Assembly: GCF_030269545.1 (NCBI RefSeq)
Contig: NZ_BSTN01000001.1
Coordinates: forward strand, 1-64,000
From: Actinomadura sp. NBRC 104425
GTDB taxonomy: Bacteria > Actinomycetota > Actinomycetes > Streptosporangiales > Streptosporangiaceae
Direction: 5' to 3'
DNA length: 64,000 bases
Shown: positions 36,744-46,017 of the stretch, piece after piece
Layout of the letters: each line of letters starts with the position of its first letter
Position numbering within the stretch: position 1 is the stretch's first letter
Translations under genes and position numbers: made by a program
Notes under the pieces: generated by a model
What the model was told of the DNA's origin: nothing
What the model saw: only the letters and a program-made list of their open reading frames with translations
Databases searched by the model: none

Positions 36744-37274
36744 TCAGGCCGGGTCGGGCTCGTCGGGTTCGAACGTGGCGACCAGGGCGTCGGCGAGGCC
36801 GGGGACCAGGTCGGGGCCGACCAGGACCTCGTCGTCGTTGTCGTGGCGGCGCAGCCGCAGCGCCGCATGCCGGGTGCCGTCGCGCAGGACGCCGACGACC
36901 ATGCGGACGTCCTCGCGGTCGGGGTGCTCGGCGGCCCAGGCGGCGGCCTCGGCCTCGTCCTCGGGGATGTCCTGCTCGGCCTCGGGCGGCAGCACCATCC
37001 GCTCGATCACCAGTGCGCAGCCTTCGACCGCGTCCGGCCAGGCGATGGCGGCCAGCGACTCCTCCACCGTGCCGCGGTCGGGCAGCCGGTCCTGTTCCAG
37101 GGCGGCCAGGGTCTCCACATCGGGGGCCAGGCCGAGCCGGTCGGCCAGGTCGGGTTCGGCGCGGCGCAGCTCGGAGCTGCGCACCAGCGCGTACAGCTTG
37201 GGCGGGGCGTCCCATCCCTCCTGCGCCGAGTGACGTTCCAGGTCCAGGACGACTTCTTCGAGAAGACTGCTCAC
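36744..37274 (-). CDS. PPA1309-family protein
   Basis: 176 residues from GTG 37272-37274. Contains SSLLEEVVLDLERHSAQEGWDAPPKLYALV at the N-terminus, VERM-type IAWPDAVEGCALVIERMVLPPEAE in the middle and DVRMVVGVLRDGTRHAALRLR near the C-terminus, the pattern of the actinobacterial PPA1309 family. It is acidic and probably cytoplasmic; its function is unknown. It is divergent from the UPF0182 gene. Confidence 0.85.
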   Translation of the reverse strand: MSSLLEEVVLDLERHSAQEGWDAPPKLYALVRSSELRRAEPDLADRLGLAPDVETLAALEQDRLPDRGTVEESLAAIAWPDAVEGCALVIERMVLPPEAEQDIPEDEAEAAAWAAEHPDREDVRMVVGVLRDGTRHAALRLRRHDNDDEVLVGPDLVPGLADALVATFEPDEPDPA

Positions 37275-37475
37275 GGGTCCATCTTCGCGCGAGCGCGGCG
37301 TGCCCGCGTCCACGTCGACACCCCGCTCACGCGCCGCGGCCGTGCGGGCACGGTCCGCGTTTTCCCGGACGCTCCTCGCGTACGCGTGCGGGAACCCCCA
37401 GCCGACTCGATAAGTTGCATAGACAGCACCGGCAGGCCGCCGGTGGGGACGACACCTTGAACGGAGGGGCCGCCC

Positions 37476-40403
37476 TTGACGTTCCGGACACCCGGGTTCG
37501 GGCGACGGCTCGGCACGGGCCGGACCCGGCTGGTGCTGCCGGTCCTGGTGACCCTGGCAGTGCTGCTGGTCGTGTATCTGATCTTCACGTCGGTCTACAC
37601 CGACCTGCTGTGGTACCGCTCGATCCACTTCTCGAAGGTCTACACCACCCAGCTGTGGGCCAGGGTCCTGCTGTTCGTGGGGTCGGGCCTGCTGGTGGCC
37701 CTGGTGGTGGGCGCCAACATGGTGGTCGCCTACCGGCTGCGCCCGCCGTACCGGCCGCTGTCGGTGGAGCAGCAGGGCCTGGAGCGCTACCGCACGGCGG
37801 TGGACCCGCGACGGCGGCTGATCACCGGGGGTCTGCTGGGGCTGCTGGGTCTGCTGGCGGGGTCGTCGGTGGCCGGTCAGTGGCCGGTGGTGCTGGCGTT
37901 CCTCAACCGCACGTCGTTCGGCGTGAAGGACCCGCAGTTCCACCGCGACGTGTCGTTCTACGTCTTCACCTATCCGTTCGTGCGGCTGGTGCTGGGCGTG
38001 GTGTTCGCCACCGTGATCCTGTCGCTGCTGGCGGCGGTGGCCGTCCATTACCTGTACGGGGGGCTGCGGCTGCAGGGCCCGGGCGACAAGGCCAGCCCGC
38101 CCGCGCGCGCCCACCTGTCGGTGCTGGTCGGCCTGTTCATCCTGCTGAAGGCGGTGGCGTACTGGTTCGACCGGTACGGGCTGGTGCACTCCGAGCGGGG
38201 GGTGACGACCGGCGCGTCGTTCACCGACGTCAACGCGCTGCTGCCGGCCAAGACGATCCTGGCGGTGATCGCGCTGATCTGCGCGGCGCTGTTCGTGGGG
38301 AACATCGTCCGGCGCGGGATGATGCTGCCGGGCGTGGGCTTCACGCTGCTGGTGCTGTCGGCGATCCTGGTCGGCGGGGTGTACCCGCTGCTGATCCAGC
38401 AGTTCCAGGTGCGGCCGGACGAGCTGGCCAAGGAGCGCCAGTACATCCAGCGCAACATCGAGTTCACGCGCAAGGCGTACGGGGTCGACAAGGCGCAGGT
38501 CGTCTCGTACGGCGGGCAGGCCGAGAGCGATCCGGACAAGCTGAAGCAGGCCAAGGACGAGCTGAAGGGCGTGCGGCTGCTCGACCCGGCCGTGGTCGGC
38601 CCGACGTTCCAGCAGCTGCAGCGGGTGCGGCCGTTCTACCGATTCCCCGACTCGCTGGACGTCGACCGCTACAAGATCGGCGACCAGACGGTGGCCGCGG
38701 TGGTGGCGCTGCGGGAGCTGTCCAGCGCCCCGGCGGGCCAGCGCAGCTGGGTGAACGACCGGATGGTCTACACGCACGGCTACGGGCTCGTGTCGGCCTA
38801 CGGCGACCGGTTCGCGCAGGGCGGCATGCCGGAGTTCCTCACCAAGGACATGCCGGTCAGCTCCGGTTCGCAGATCAAGGTGGAGCGTCCGGAGATCTAC
38901 TTCGGCGAGTACTCGCCGCTGTACTCGGTGGTCGGCGGCCGCGGCCAGCAGGAGCTGAACTACCCCGACAACAGCCAGGACGGGCAGGCCAACACCACCT
39001 ACGCGGGCCGCGGCGGAGTGCCGATCGACTCGCTGTTCCACAAGCTGCTGTACGCGACGAAGTTCCAGGAGAAGAACCTGCTGCTGTCCGGGGCGATCAA
39101 GGACGGCGCGAAGATCCTTTACGACCGGACCCCGCGGGAGATGGTGCAGCGCGCCGCGCCGTGGCTGACCGTGGACGGCGACCCGTACCCGGCGGTGGTG
39201 AACGGCCGCATCCTCTGGATCCTGGACGGCTACACCACGTCCGACAACTACCCGTACTCCGAGCGCATGAGCCTGGGCGACGCCACCCGCGACACCATCA
39301 CCGACACCCGCTCGGCGGTGGCGCGGCAGGCCAACGACCAGGTCAACTACATGCGCAACTCCATCAAGGCCACGGTGGACGCCTACGACGGCACGGTGAC
39401 CCTGTACCAGTGGGACACCCAGGACCCGGTCGCCAAGACCTGGATGAAGGTGTTCAAGGGGACGGTGAAGCCGCGCAGCAGCATCCCGGCGGAGCTGGAG
39501 AGCCACTTCCGCTACCCGCTGGACCTGTTCAAGGTGCAGCGGCAGGTGCTGGCCAAGTACCACGTCACCGACCCGGCGGCGTTCTACAACGCCGAGGGCT
39601 TCTGGGAGGTGCCGGAGGACCCGGGCGCCAAGGGCCGCCGCCAGCCGCCGTACTACCAGAGCCTGCGGATGCCGGGCGGCAGCACCGAGGAGTTCGCGCT
39701 GACCACGGTGTTCAACCCGCGCGGCACGCCGAACCTGGCGGCGTTCATGTCGGTCAACTCCGAGCCCGGCCCCGACTACGGCAAGATCACGATCTTGCAG
39801 ACTCCGCGGACCCCGCCGTCGCAGGGCCCCGGGCAGGTGCAGAACTCCTTCGAGACCGACCAGCAGGTCAAGCAGGCGCTGACCCAGCTGCGGCTGGCCA
39901 ACACCCGGACGATCGCCGGCAACCTGCTGACCATCCCGTTCGCGGGCGGCATGCTGTACGTCGAGCCGATGTACGCGATGGCCGCGGGCGGCGAGGAGCA
40001 GCAGCCGTATCCGCTGCTGCAGCTGGTGCTGGTGCGCTACGGCGACCGGATCGCCTCGGCCAACACGCTGCAGGAGGCGCTGGACAAGCTGTTCGGCGAC
40101 AGCGGCGGGTCCACCGCGCCGCCGTCCGACCAGGGCGGCGGCAAGCAGCAGGACGACGCCAAGCAGCAGGGCAACGTGCAGCTCAGCGCGGAGGTGCAGC
40201 GCGCCATCAACGAGCTGCGCGACGCCGTGGCCGACTTCGACAAGGCGCAGCGCGAGGGCGACTTCGCCGGGATGGGCGAGGCGTACAAGCGGATCCAGGC
40301 CGCGCAGCGGACGCTGTCGCAGCAGGCGTCCGCCGGTTCCAGCCCGTCGCCGTCGCCGTCGGGGAGCCCGTCTGCATCGGCCTCGCCGTCGGCCGGAGGC
40401 TGA
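37476..40403 (+). CDS. UPF0182-family large membrane protein
   Basis: 975 residues from TTG 37476-37478, supported by GGAGG 8 bases upstream. The first third has about seven membrane helices (VLPVLVTLAVLLVVYLIFTSV, LLFVGSGLLVALVVGANMVV, LLGLLGLLAGSSVAGQW and others), and the rest is a large extracellular region with the family signature blocks PYSERMSLGDATRDTI, NQVNYMRNSIKATVDAYDG-like sequence and EPMYAMAAG. The C-terminus is a Ser/Pro tail (SPSPSPSGSPSASASPS). The function is unknown; the family is conserved in actinobacteria. Confidence 0.95.
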   Translation: MTFRTPGFGRRLGTGRTRLVLPVLVTLAVLLVVYLIFTSVYTDLLWYRSIHFSKVYTTQLWARVLLFVGSGLLVALVVGANMVVAYRLRPPYRPLSVEQQGLERYRTAVDPRRRLITGGLLGLLGLLAGSSVAGQWPVVLAFLNRTSFGVKDPQFHRDVSFYVFTYPFVRLVLGVVFATVILSLLAAVAVHYLYGGLRLQGPGDKASPPARAHLSVLVGLFILLKAVAYWFDRYGLVHSERGVTTGASFTDVNALLPAKTILAVIALICAALFVGNIVRRGMMLPGVGFTLLVLSAILVGGVYPLLIQQFQVRPDELAKERQYIQRNIEFTRKAYGVDKAQVVSYGGQAESDPDKLKQAKDELKGVRLLDPAVVGPTFQQLQRVRPFYRFPDSLDVDRYKIGDQTVAAVVALRELSSAPAGQRSWVNDRMVYTHGYGLVSAYGDRFAQGGMPEFLTKDMPVSSGSQIKVERPEIYFGEYSPLYSVVGGRGQQELNYPDNSQDGQANTTYAGRGGVPIDSLFHKLLYATKFQEKNLLLSGAIKDGAKILYDRTPREMVQRAAPWLTVDGDPYPAVVNGRILWILDGYTTSDNYPYSERMSLGDATRDTITDTRSAVARQANDQVNYMRNSIKATVDAYDGTVTLYQWDTQDPVAKTWMKVFKGTVKPRSSIPAELESHFRYPLDLFKVQRQVLAKYHVTDPAAFYNAEGFWEVPEDPGAKGRRQPPYYQSLRMPGGSTEEFALTTVFNPRGTPNLAAFMSVNSEPGPDYGKITILQTPRTPPSQGPGQVQNSFETDQQVKQALTQLRLANTRTIAGNLLTIPFAGGMLYVEPMYAMAAGGEEQQPYPLLQLVLVRYGDRIASANTLQEALDKLFGDSGGSTAPPSDQGGGKQQDDAKQQGNVQLSAEVQRAINELRDAVADFDKAQREGDFAGMGEAYKRIQAAQRTLSQQASAGSSPSPSPSGSPSASASPSAGG

Positions 40404-40427
40404 TCCCGCGCAGGCCCACGCGTGCAA

Positions 40428-40467
40428 AGGCCCGGGTGCCCGCCCCTGAAGGGGCGGCCCCGGGCCT
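40428..40467. terminator. Bidirectional hairpin terminator between UPF0182 and the epimerase gene
   Basis: AGGCCCGGG...GCCCC pairs with GGGGC...CCCGGGCCT around a TGAA loop. It lies between two convergent genes, so it can stop both transcripts. Confidence 0.7.
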
Positions 40468-40490
40468 CGTGTTCTCCGGGAGCGCAGCGG

Positions 40491-41573
40491 TCAGCGGCGG
40501 CGGCGCCGCGCGCGGCGGATGGCGGCCGCGGCGCCGATCGCGGCGACGGTGGCGCCCGCGGCGGTGGCCATGGTGGCCTCCCGGCCGCCCACCCGGCGGC
40601 CGACGACGGCGCGGCGCCCGGCGGTCTCTTCCAGCAGGACGCGCAGCGCCGCGGCGTTGTCGTAGGCGGGTTTCCAGCCCGCGGCCCGCAGCCGGGCGCA
40701 GTCGACGACCCAGGGGTAGGCGACGTAGTGCAGGTCGGTGGCGGGCGCCGGGGTCATGCCGAGGCGGTGCAGCCGCTGCGCCATGCCGAAGGTGACGGCG
40801 GCGGGCAGCTCGAATCGCCGCTTGCCGGTGATCTCCTGGACCTCGTCGGACCCCAGCCAGCCGTCGCAGCCGACCGCCAGCGGCCCGTCCAGATCCTCGA
40901 CGACGACCAGCTCCAGCGCGGCGGCCAGGTCTTCGATGTGGCAGAACTGCCAGCCGGGCGCGCAGCCCTTGACCGACAGCAGCCGGGGCGCCTCGAAGTG
41001 CCGGGTGATGACGGTGTCCACGCCCGGGCCGACCAGCGCGGCGGGCCGCACCACGGTGACGCGCAGCCCGGGATGGCTGACGGCGGCGGTGCCGGCCAGC
41101 TCCTCCATCTCCAGGTAGTCGCCGGCGATGCTGCTGTTGGCCTCGGCGGCCAGCGGGGCGTCCTCGGGCAGCGGCACCGGGTTGTCCGGCGACGCCCCGT
41201 ACACCATGGCGCTGGTGACCAGGACCACGCGGCGCACGCGGGCGGCCGCGGCGGCGGTCACCACGGTCTGCGCGCCGCGCACGTTGTGGGTGCGGCGCTC
41301 GCGCGGGTCGGTGTCGGGGGACGCGTCGACGTCCAGGTGGACGAGCACGTCCACGTCCGACAGCCGGTGCGACAGCAGCGGGTCGAGGACGTCCACGACG
41401 CGCCAGGTGGCGCCCTGGACGTCGCCGCGCTGCCCGTCCACCGCGACCACCTTGCGGACCTCGGCGCGCTCGGCCAGGCGGGCGGCCAGCAACCGCCCCG
41501 CCCCGGCGGCCGCCCCGGTCACGGCGACGACCGGGCCGGTGCTACGCCGAGGGCGAACCTTGCCCGTTGCCAC
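40491..41573 (-). CDS. Epimerase-like extended SDR with C-terminal membrane segment (catalytic Lys replaced)
   Basis: 360 residues. The N-terminal VAVTGAAAGAGRLLAARLAE fits the GxxGxxG cofactor motif, and VVLVTSAMVYGA supplies the serine. The place of the YxxxK pair reads GDYLEMEEL, so the lysine is glutamate and dehydrogenase chemistry is doubtful. The C-terminus has a hydrophobic alanine-rich helix (MATAAGATVAAIGAAAAI) ending in RRARRRRR, probably a membrane anchor. Relatives in actinobacteria are annotated as NAD-dependent epimerase/dehydratase. It is divergent from the DUF2342 protease gene. Confidence 0.85.
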   Translation of the reverse strand: MATGKVRPRRSTGPVVAVTGAAAGAGRLLAARLAERAEVRKVVAVDGQRGDVQGATWRVVDVLDPLLSHRLSDVDVLVHLDVDASPDTDPRERRTHNVRGAQTVVTAAAAARVRRVVLVTSAMVYGASPDNPVPLPEDAPLAAEANSSIAGDYLEMEELAGTAAVSHPGLRVTVVRPAALVGPGVDTVITRHFEAPRLLSVKGCAPGWQFCHIEDLAAALELVVVEDLDGPLAVGCDGWLGSDEVQEITGKRRFELPAAVTFGMAQRLHRLGMTPAPATDLHYVAYPWVVDCARLRAAGWKPAYDNAAALRVLLEETAGRRAVVGRRVGGREATMATAAGATVAAIGAAAAIRRARRRRR

Positions 41574-41662
41574 GGAGCTGCCCCCTTCCCTGTGTACGCC
41601 AGGTCGCCGGGACCGGCTAACGTTGCGGATATGAGCCCATCATGCATCCCAGGGGCGAACCG

Positions 41663-43102
41663 ATGAGCAACACTCCCTTCGGCTTCAACCGTCCCGGCGA
41701 CGGCGACGACGACAGAGGCGACAAGGACAAGCCCCAGGATCCGTTCCAGGCCATGGGCGACATGCGGCAGTTCGCCGACATGCTGCACCGCTTCGCCGAC
41801 ATGATCGGCAGCGTCCAGCCCGGGGCCGGGGCCGCCGGGCCGCTGAACTGGGATCTGGCCAAGAACATAGCCCGGCACTCCGTGGTGGAGCAGGGCGACC
41901 CCTCGGTTGTGGACGCCGAGCGCCGCCAGGTCGAGGAGGCGCTGCGGCTGGCCGACCTGTGGCTGGACGAGGGCACCACGCTGCCCGCGGGCGTGCAGAA
42001 GCCGCAGGCGTGGAGCCGGTCGGAGTGGATCGAGCAGACCCTGCCGGTGTGGGGGCAGGTGTGCGACCCGATCGCCGAGCGGATGGTCGAGTCGATGGGC
42101 GGCATGCTGGGCTCGGGCGGCATCCCCGCCGACGTGCAGGCGATGGCGGGGCCGCTGATCGGCATGGTCAAGCAGATGGCCGGGGCCATGGTGGGCGGTC
42201 AGACCGGGCAGGCGCTCGGGGGGCTGGCCCGCGAGGTGGTCGGCTCGTCCGACGTGGGGCTGCCGCTGGCGCCGGACGGCGTGGGCGCGCTGCTGCCGGC
42301 CGGGGTGGCCGCGTTCGGCGAAGGGCTGGAGGTGTCGCCCGACGAGGTGCGGCTGTACCTGGCGCTGCGCGAGGCCGCGCACCAGCGGCTGTTCGTGCAC
42401 GTCCCGTGGCTGCGGTCGCATCTGCTGGGCGCGGTCGAGGAGTACGCGCGCGGCATCACCGTGGACCTGTCGGGCATCGAGCGGGCCGTGCAGGGCCTGG
42501 ACCTCAGCGACCCGGAGGCGATCCAGCGGGCGCTGGGCGGCGAGATCCAGCTGCAGCCGGAGGAGACGCCGCGGCAGAAGGCGGCGCTGGCCCGGCTGGA
42601 GACGACGCTGGCGCTGGTCGAGGGCTGGGTCGACACGGTGGTCAACGAGGCGGCCGGAGGCCGGCTGCCGAACGCGGCCAAGCTGGCCGAGGCGGTGCGG
42701 CGGCGCCGCGCCACCGGCGGCCCGGCCGAGCGGACGTTCGCCACGCTGGTCGGCCTGGAGCTGCGGCCGCGGCGGCTGCGCGAGGCGGGGGCGCTGTGGC
42801 GGCTGCTCACCGAGGTGCGCGGGGTGCAGGGCCGCGACGCGGTGTGGGAGCACCCCGACCTGCTGCCGACCGCCGAAGACCTTGACGACCCGCAGGGGTA
42901 CGTGCACGGCCGTCCCGAGGTGGAGGGCCTGTCCGACCTGGACATCTCGGCCTTCACCAAGCACCTGCGCAAGGACGCCCCCGAAGGCGAGAAGGACGCC
43001 GAGAAGGACGAGGGCGGCGAAGGCCCCGGCGACGAAGGCCCCGGCGACGAAGGCCCCGGCGACGACGGCCCCGGCGACGACGGCCCCGGGTCCCGCTCGT
43101 GA
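41663..43102 (+). CDS. Zinc-dependent metalloprotease-like protein (DUF2342)
   Basis: 479 residues from ATG 41663; another ATG 21 bases upstream is possible. The conserved part (about 60-400) includes LNWDLAKNIARHSV, a glycine-rich GQTGQALGGLAREVVGSSDVGLP, and LREAAHQRLFVHVPWLRSHLLGAVEEYARGI, whose EAAH and downstream acidic residues are the proposed zinc site of this family. The C-terminus is an acidic repeat (GDEGP/GDDGP units) encoded by 15-bp tandem repeats. Some databases link the family to F420 biosynthesis by association; function is unproven. Confidence 0.88.
   Translation: MSNTPFGFNRPGDGDDDRGDKDKPQDPFQAMGDMRQFADMLHRFADMIGSVQPGAGAAGPLNWDLAKNIARHSVVEQGDPSVVDAERRQVEEALRLADLWLDEGTTLPAGVQKPQAWSRSEWIEQTLPVWGQVCDPIAERMVESMGGMLGSGGIPADVQAMAGPLIGMVKQMAGAMVGGQTGQALGGLAREVVGSSDVGLPLAPDGVGALLPAGVAAFGEGLEVSPDEVRLYLALREAAHQRLFVHVPWLRSHLLGAVEEYARGITVDLSGIERAVQGLDLSDPEAIQRALGGEIQLQPEETPRQKAALARLETTLALVEGWVDTVVNEAAGGRLPNAAKLAEAVRRRRATGGPAERTFATLVGLELRPRRLREAGALWRLLTEVRGVQGRDAVWEHPDLLPTAEDLDDPQGYVHGRPEVEGLSDLDISAFTKHLRKDAPEGEKDAEKDEGGEGPGDEGPGDEGPGDDGPGDDGPGSRS
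43013..43087 (+). repeat. Five tandem 15-bp units at the 3' end of the DUF2342 gene
   Basis: Units of the form GGCGACGAAGGCCCC repeat five times with one or two base changes, encoding G-(D/G)-(E/D)-G-P. Length variation by slippage would stay in frame. Confidence 0.85.
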
Positions 43103-43306
43103 GGTGGGGGTTCGGCCACGGCTTCGGCGGCGGCCAGCGGGTCAACGGATGCGGGTACGCGCCGGGGTCGTCCACGGCCATGATCAGGCGTCGGGCGGCG
43201 CGGACCGCCGGGCTGTGCTGGCAGCGGCCGCTCGACCAGGAGCAGCGGCGCTGGCATCCGGCCAACTCCCGGTACCCGCGCGTGGGCAGGACGTGATCGG
43301 CGCCCC

Positions 43307-43861
43307 ATGACCTCCGTCTCCCCGGGCACGTTGCGCGCCGACGCGATGCGGATGCTGGACGCCTGGAGGGCGCCCGACCCCGAGCAGGACCGGTTGCGCC
43401 GCGCGTTCCTGCGGCACCTGGAGAACCACCGCGACGGCATGTGGCGGGAATGCGCGGCCGGTCACCTCACCGCCAGCACGATCGTGCTGGACGCCGACGC
43501 CACGCGGGTGCTGCTGACCCTGCACCGCAAGATCGGCGGGTGGCTGCAGCTCGGCGGGCACTGCGAGCCGGGGGACGCGACGCTGGCGGACGCGGCGCTG
43601 CGCGAGGCGACGGAGGAGTCGGGCATCGCCGGGCTGCGGCTGACGCGGCCCTGGCCCGTCCAGCTCGACCGGCACGCGGTGCGCTGCCACCCGCAGGGTT
43701 CGTGGCATCTGGACGTGCAGTACGCGGCGGTCGCCCCGCCGGGCGCGCGGCACCGGATCAGCGAGGAGTCGGCGGATCTGCGATGGTTCGCGCCGGACGC
43801 GCTGCCCGAGACGGCCGACGAGGTGGTCCGCCGCCTGGTCGCCCGGGCGTTCAGCGGCTGA
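43307..43861 (+). CDS. NUDIX hydrolase
   Basis: 184 residues. The Nudix box is GGHCEPGDATLADAALREATEESG, matching G-x5-E-x7-R-E-x2-E-E-x-G. An N-terminal helical region (about 1-45) precedes it. Substrate specificity is not predictable. The 204 bases upstream (43103-43306) contain no gene I can support. The 3' end overlaps the next gene by 11 bases in convergent orientation. Confidence 0.93.
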   Translation: MTSVSPGTLRADAMRMLDAWRAPDPEQDRLRRAFLRHLENHRDGMWRECAAGHLTASTIVLDADATRVLLTLHRKIGGWLQLGGHCEPGDATLADAALREATEESGIAGLRLTRPWPVQLDRHAVRCHPQGSWHLDVQYAAVAPPGARHRISEESADLRWFAPDALPETADEVVRRLVARAFSG

Positions 43862-44507
43862 GCGGGCGGCCTTCGAGCAGGGCGCGGGTGTTCTCCCAGC
43901 CTTCCAGGCCGGGGTCGAGGTAGCCCAGGTCGTCTCGGGTGCGCAGGCGGTGCCAGGCGGGCCCCTGCGGCACCAGGCCGGGACGCGGCGCGGCGGCACG
44001 CAGCCGGGCCAGTGCGTCGGGGGTGTCGAGGCCGACCTCGCGCAGGGCGCCGGCGAGCCAGTCCGGAAGCGGCAGCCGGGCGGCCAGCGCGACGAGTCCG
44101 CCGCCGTCGGCCCGGCCGGCGGCGGCCGGGGCGTGCCCGAGGGCGCGCAGCAGCTTGCCGATGTGCAGTCCGGGAAGGTCGGGGGCGTCGGCGGCCAGCA
44201 GCACCGCCTCGGTGGCGCCGAGCGCGTGCAGCGCGGTGAACGCGCCGGTCAGGGTGGGTTCGCGGACGATCGGCGTGCCCGGCCAGGTGATCGCTTCGGC
44301 GTCGGGCTGGTCGGGCGGGTCGAGGACCAGCGCGGGGGTGACCAGGTCGAGCCCGGCGGCGATCTCGTAGGTGTCCTCCAGCAGTGCCAGGCGGAACTCG
44401 TCGGGGTCGACGCCCGGCGGGGCCGCGGCGTCGCCGGCGCCGCCGTCCCGCCGCGTGGCCAGCACCGCCACGTAGGGGTTGCGTCGCGGCACGGGGGCCT
44501 CGGTCAC
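43851..44507 (-). CDS. DUF2064/nucleotidyltransferase-like protein
   Basis: 218 residues from GTG 44505-44507. ALLEDTYEIAAGLDLVTPALVLDP and ATEAVLLAADAPDLPGLHIGKLLRAL (with a D-x-P/L block) resemble the DUF2064 group of glycosyltransferase-A-fold proteins related to CofC and arsenosugar transferases. The usual N-terminal KxP-type nucleotide loop is not obvious. The GTG overlaps the stop of the YgjP-type peptidase gene (GTGA), so the two are coupled. Function unknown. Confidence 0.65.
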   Translation of the reverse strand: MTEAPVPRRNPYVAVLATRRDGGAGDAAAPPGVDPDEFRLALLEDTYEIAAGLDLVTPALVLDPPDQPDAEAITWPGTPIVREPTLTGAFTALHALGATEAVLLAADAPDLPGLHIGKLLRALGHAPAAAGRADGGGLVALAARLPLPDWLAGALREVGLDTPDALARLRAAAPRPGLVPQGPAWHRLRTRDDLGYLDPGLEGWENTRALLEGRPLSR

Positions 44508-45043
44508 CCGGCGACCTCGCGCAGCTCCTCGTCCTCGGCCTCCAGCGGCAGGTTGGCGGCCGCCGCGACGCCTTCCAGGTAGCCGCGGGCCCGTTCGGCC
44601 TTGGGGTAGTTGGCCACCAGTTCCCAGAAGCCGGGGCCGTGCCCGGGGACGATCAGATGGGCCAGCTCGTGCACCAGGACGTAGTCGACCACCCAGGATG
44701 GCATGCCGCGCAGCCGGGTGGACAGGCGGATGGTGCCGTCGTCCGGCGTGCAGGAGCCCCAGCGGCTGCGCTGGTTGCCGACCCACCGCACGCTGACCGG
44801 CTCGACGCGGCCGCCGAGGTAGCGGCGGGACAGCTCACAGGCGCGCGCCTGGAGGTCGGCGTCGGTGGGACGTCGGCGGCGTTCCTTCTCCGCCAGCCGT
44901 TCCAGGATCGTGGCTATCCACTGTTCCTCCTCCGCCTTGGAGAGCCGTGAGGGGAGCATCACCACGACCTTGTCCCCGTCCCGGTAGGCGGACACCGTCC
45001 GCCGGCGTCGGCTGCTACGACGGACCTCAACATTTGGCGGCAC
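44504..45043 (-). CDS. YgjP-like (DUF45/M48-type) metallopeptidase
   Basis: 179 residues from GTG 45041-45043. The zinc motif is LVHELAHLIVPGHGPGFWELV (HExxH plus a third histidine), preceded by RWGSCTPDDGTIRLSTRLRGMP, which is the YgjP/DUF45 hallmark. The N-terminus is basic (EVRRSSRRRRTVSAYRDGDKV). The family is widespread, and its substrate is unknown. Confidence 0.9.
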   Translation of the reverse strand: MPPNVEVRRSSRRRRTVSAYRDGDKVVVMLPSRLSKAEEEQWIATILERLAEKERRRRPTDADLQARACELSRRYLGGRVEPVSVRWVGNQRSRWGSCTPDDGTIRLSTRLRGMPSWVVDYVLVHELAHLIVPGHGPGFWELVANYPKAERARGYLEGVAAAANLPLEAEDEELREVAG

Positions 45044-45369
45044 GCCAGAACGGTACCTAAGTTTTTGCGTCCTCCACAGGGGGTGTTTAGCAACACCGCA
45101 GGTCAGGGCGCATGTTTTTACCGATCCACGCCCTGTTTCCACAGCAGAAGACGATCTTGTCCACAGGTCCGCGGCCGCATGTCCCCAGGGGGTCGCGCCT
45201 TCTTTCGCGAGGTCGGCGGGGCGGCACGGCCCGTGACGAACGTCACGTCCGCCGCAGGAGCTCGGGCGGGGCGTTCCGCCGCGATCGACTGGGTACGTAA
45301 CGGATCGGTCACAGACGGTGGGGTGCGCGGATGCGGGCCCCTTCACCGGACCGGACTTCGGGGGGCACA
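45044..45369. other. Intergenic stretch without a recognisable gene
   Basis: 326 bases between divergent genes. Short frames exist on both strands but none has a convincing ribosome binding site or known motif. It contains several GTCCACAG/TCCACAGG-like stretches (45072, 45138, 45160), which I could not assign to a function. Confidence 0.5.
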
Positions 45370-45903
45370 GTGATCAGGTACAGGCGAAGAAAACGGACGG
45401 CGTCCGGGCACGGCGTTCCCGGGGCGGCGGGCATGCCGCGGCACGGGGCCAACGGTGCGCACGGGGCCGTCCGCAAGGGCGCGCGGCACACGGAACGGCG
45501 GTCGGCGGGCAGGCGGTGGACGGTGGCTCGGATCGGGGGCGGCGTCGCCGGGGCCGCGCTGGGCAGGGTGGCGGGCCGGATGCTCGCTCCGCTGGCACGC
45601 GGGGCGGCCCGGCGTCTCGGGCTGCCCCCCAGGGCCGTCACCTGGCTGGTGCAGACGGCGGCGCCGGTGGTGGCATCCCTGGCGGCCGAGCGCATGGCCG
45701 TCCGCAGGAGCCGCGGCCGAGACGCGGGCCATGCCCCCGGCGGAGGCGCGGCGCCGCGGCGCGGGACGGCCCACCGCCACCACAGGCCCCGCGCCGGAGC
45801 GGGGCACGGGCCGCGGCACGGCGGCGAACCGCCCGGTCCCGTCCGCCTCGGCGGTCACGGCGCCCCGTCCCGGGGCGGCCGCCGGGCCCGGGCCGCCACG
45901 TGA
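45370..45903 (+). CDS. Hypothetical basic protein
   Basis: 177 residues from GTG 45370-45372. The N-terminus is strongly basic; the centre has an amphipathic/hydrophobic block (RIGGGVAGAALGRVAGRMLA, then LAPLARGAARRLGLPPRAVTWLVQTAAPVVASLAAERM) that could contact membrane; the C-terminus is His/Arg/Gly/Pro-rich low-complexity. No family recognised. A competing frame covers the same region on the other strand, so coding status is uncertain. Confidence 0.4.
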   Translation: MIRYRRRKRTASGHGVPGAAGMPRHGANGAHGAVRKGARHTERRSAGRRWTVARIGGGVAGAALGRVAGRMLAPLARGAARRLGLPPRAVTWLVQTAAPVVASLAAERMAVRRSRGRDAGHAPGGGAAPRRGTAHRHHRPRAGAGHGPRHGGEPPGPVRLGGHGAPSRGGRRARAAT

Positions 45904-46017
45904 GAAAGCGCACACTTACTTCGTTGGCGCAGTTCGCGCGGGGGTGAGCGGTTCCGGTTGCGGCCCGTACCGGCAATCGTTGTGGCGCGAACGACCGCCA
46001 TCCCCGACAATGTCACC

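Noticed and set aside
36744..40427. A 1227-residue minus-strand frame running from opposite the UPF0182 gene into PPA1309.
   Set aside because: Only its last 176 residues are a real protein; the rest is antisense to UPF0182 and without motifs.
43099..43296. A 65-residue frame between the DUF2342 and NUDIX genes.
   Set aside because: It overlaps the preceding stop, has no motif and lacks a clear ribosome binding site; the opposite strand is equally open.
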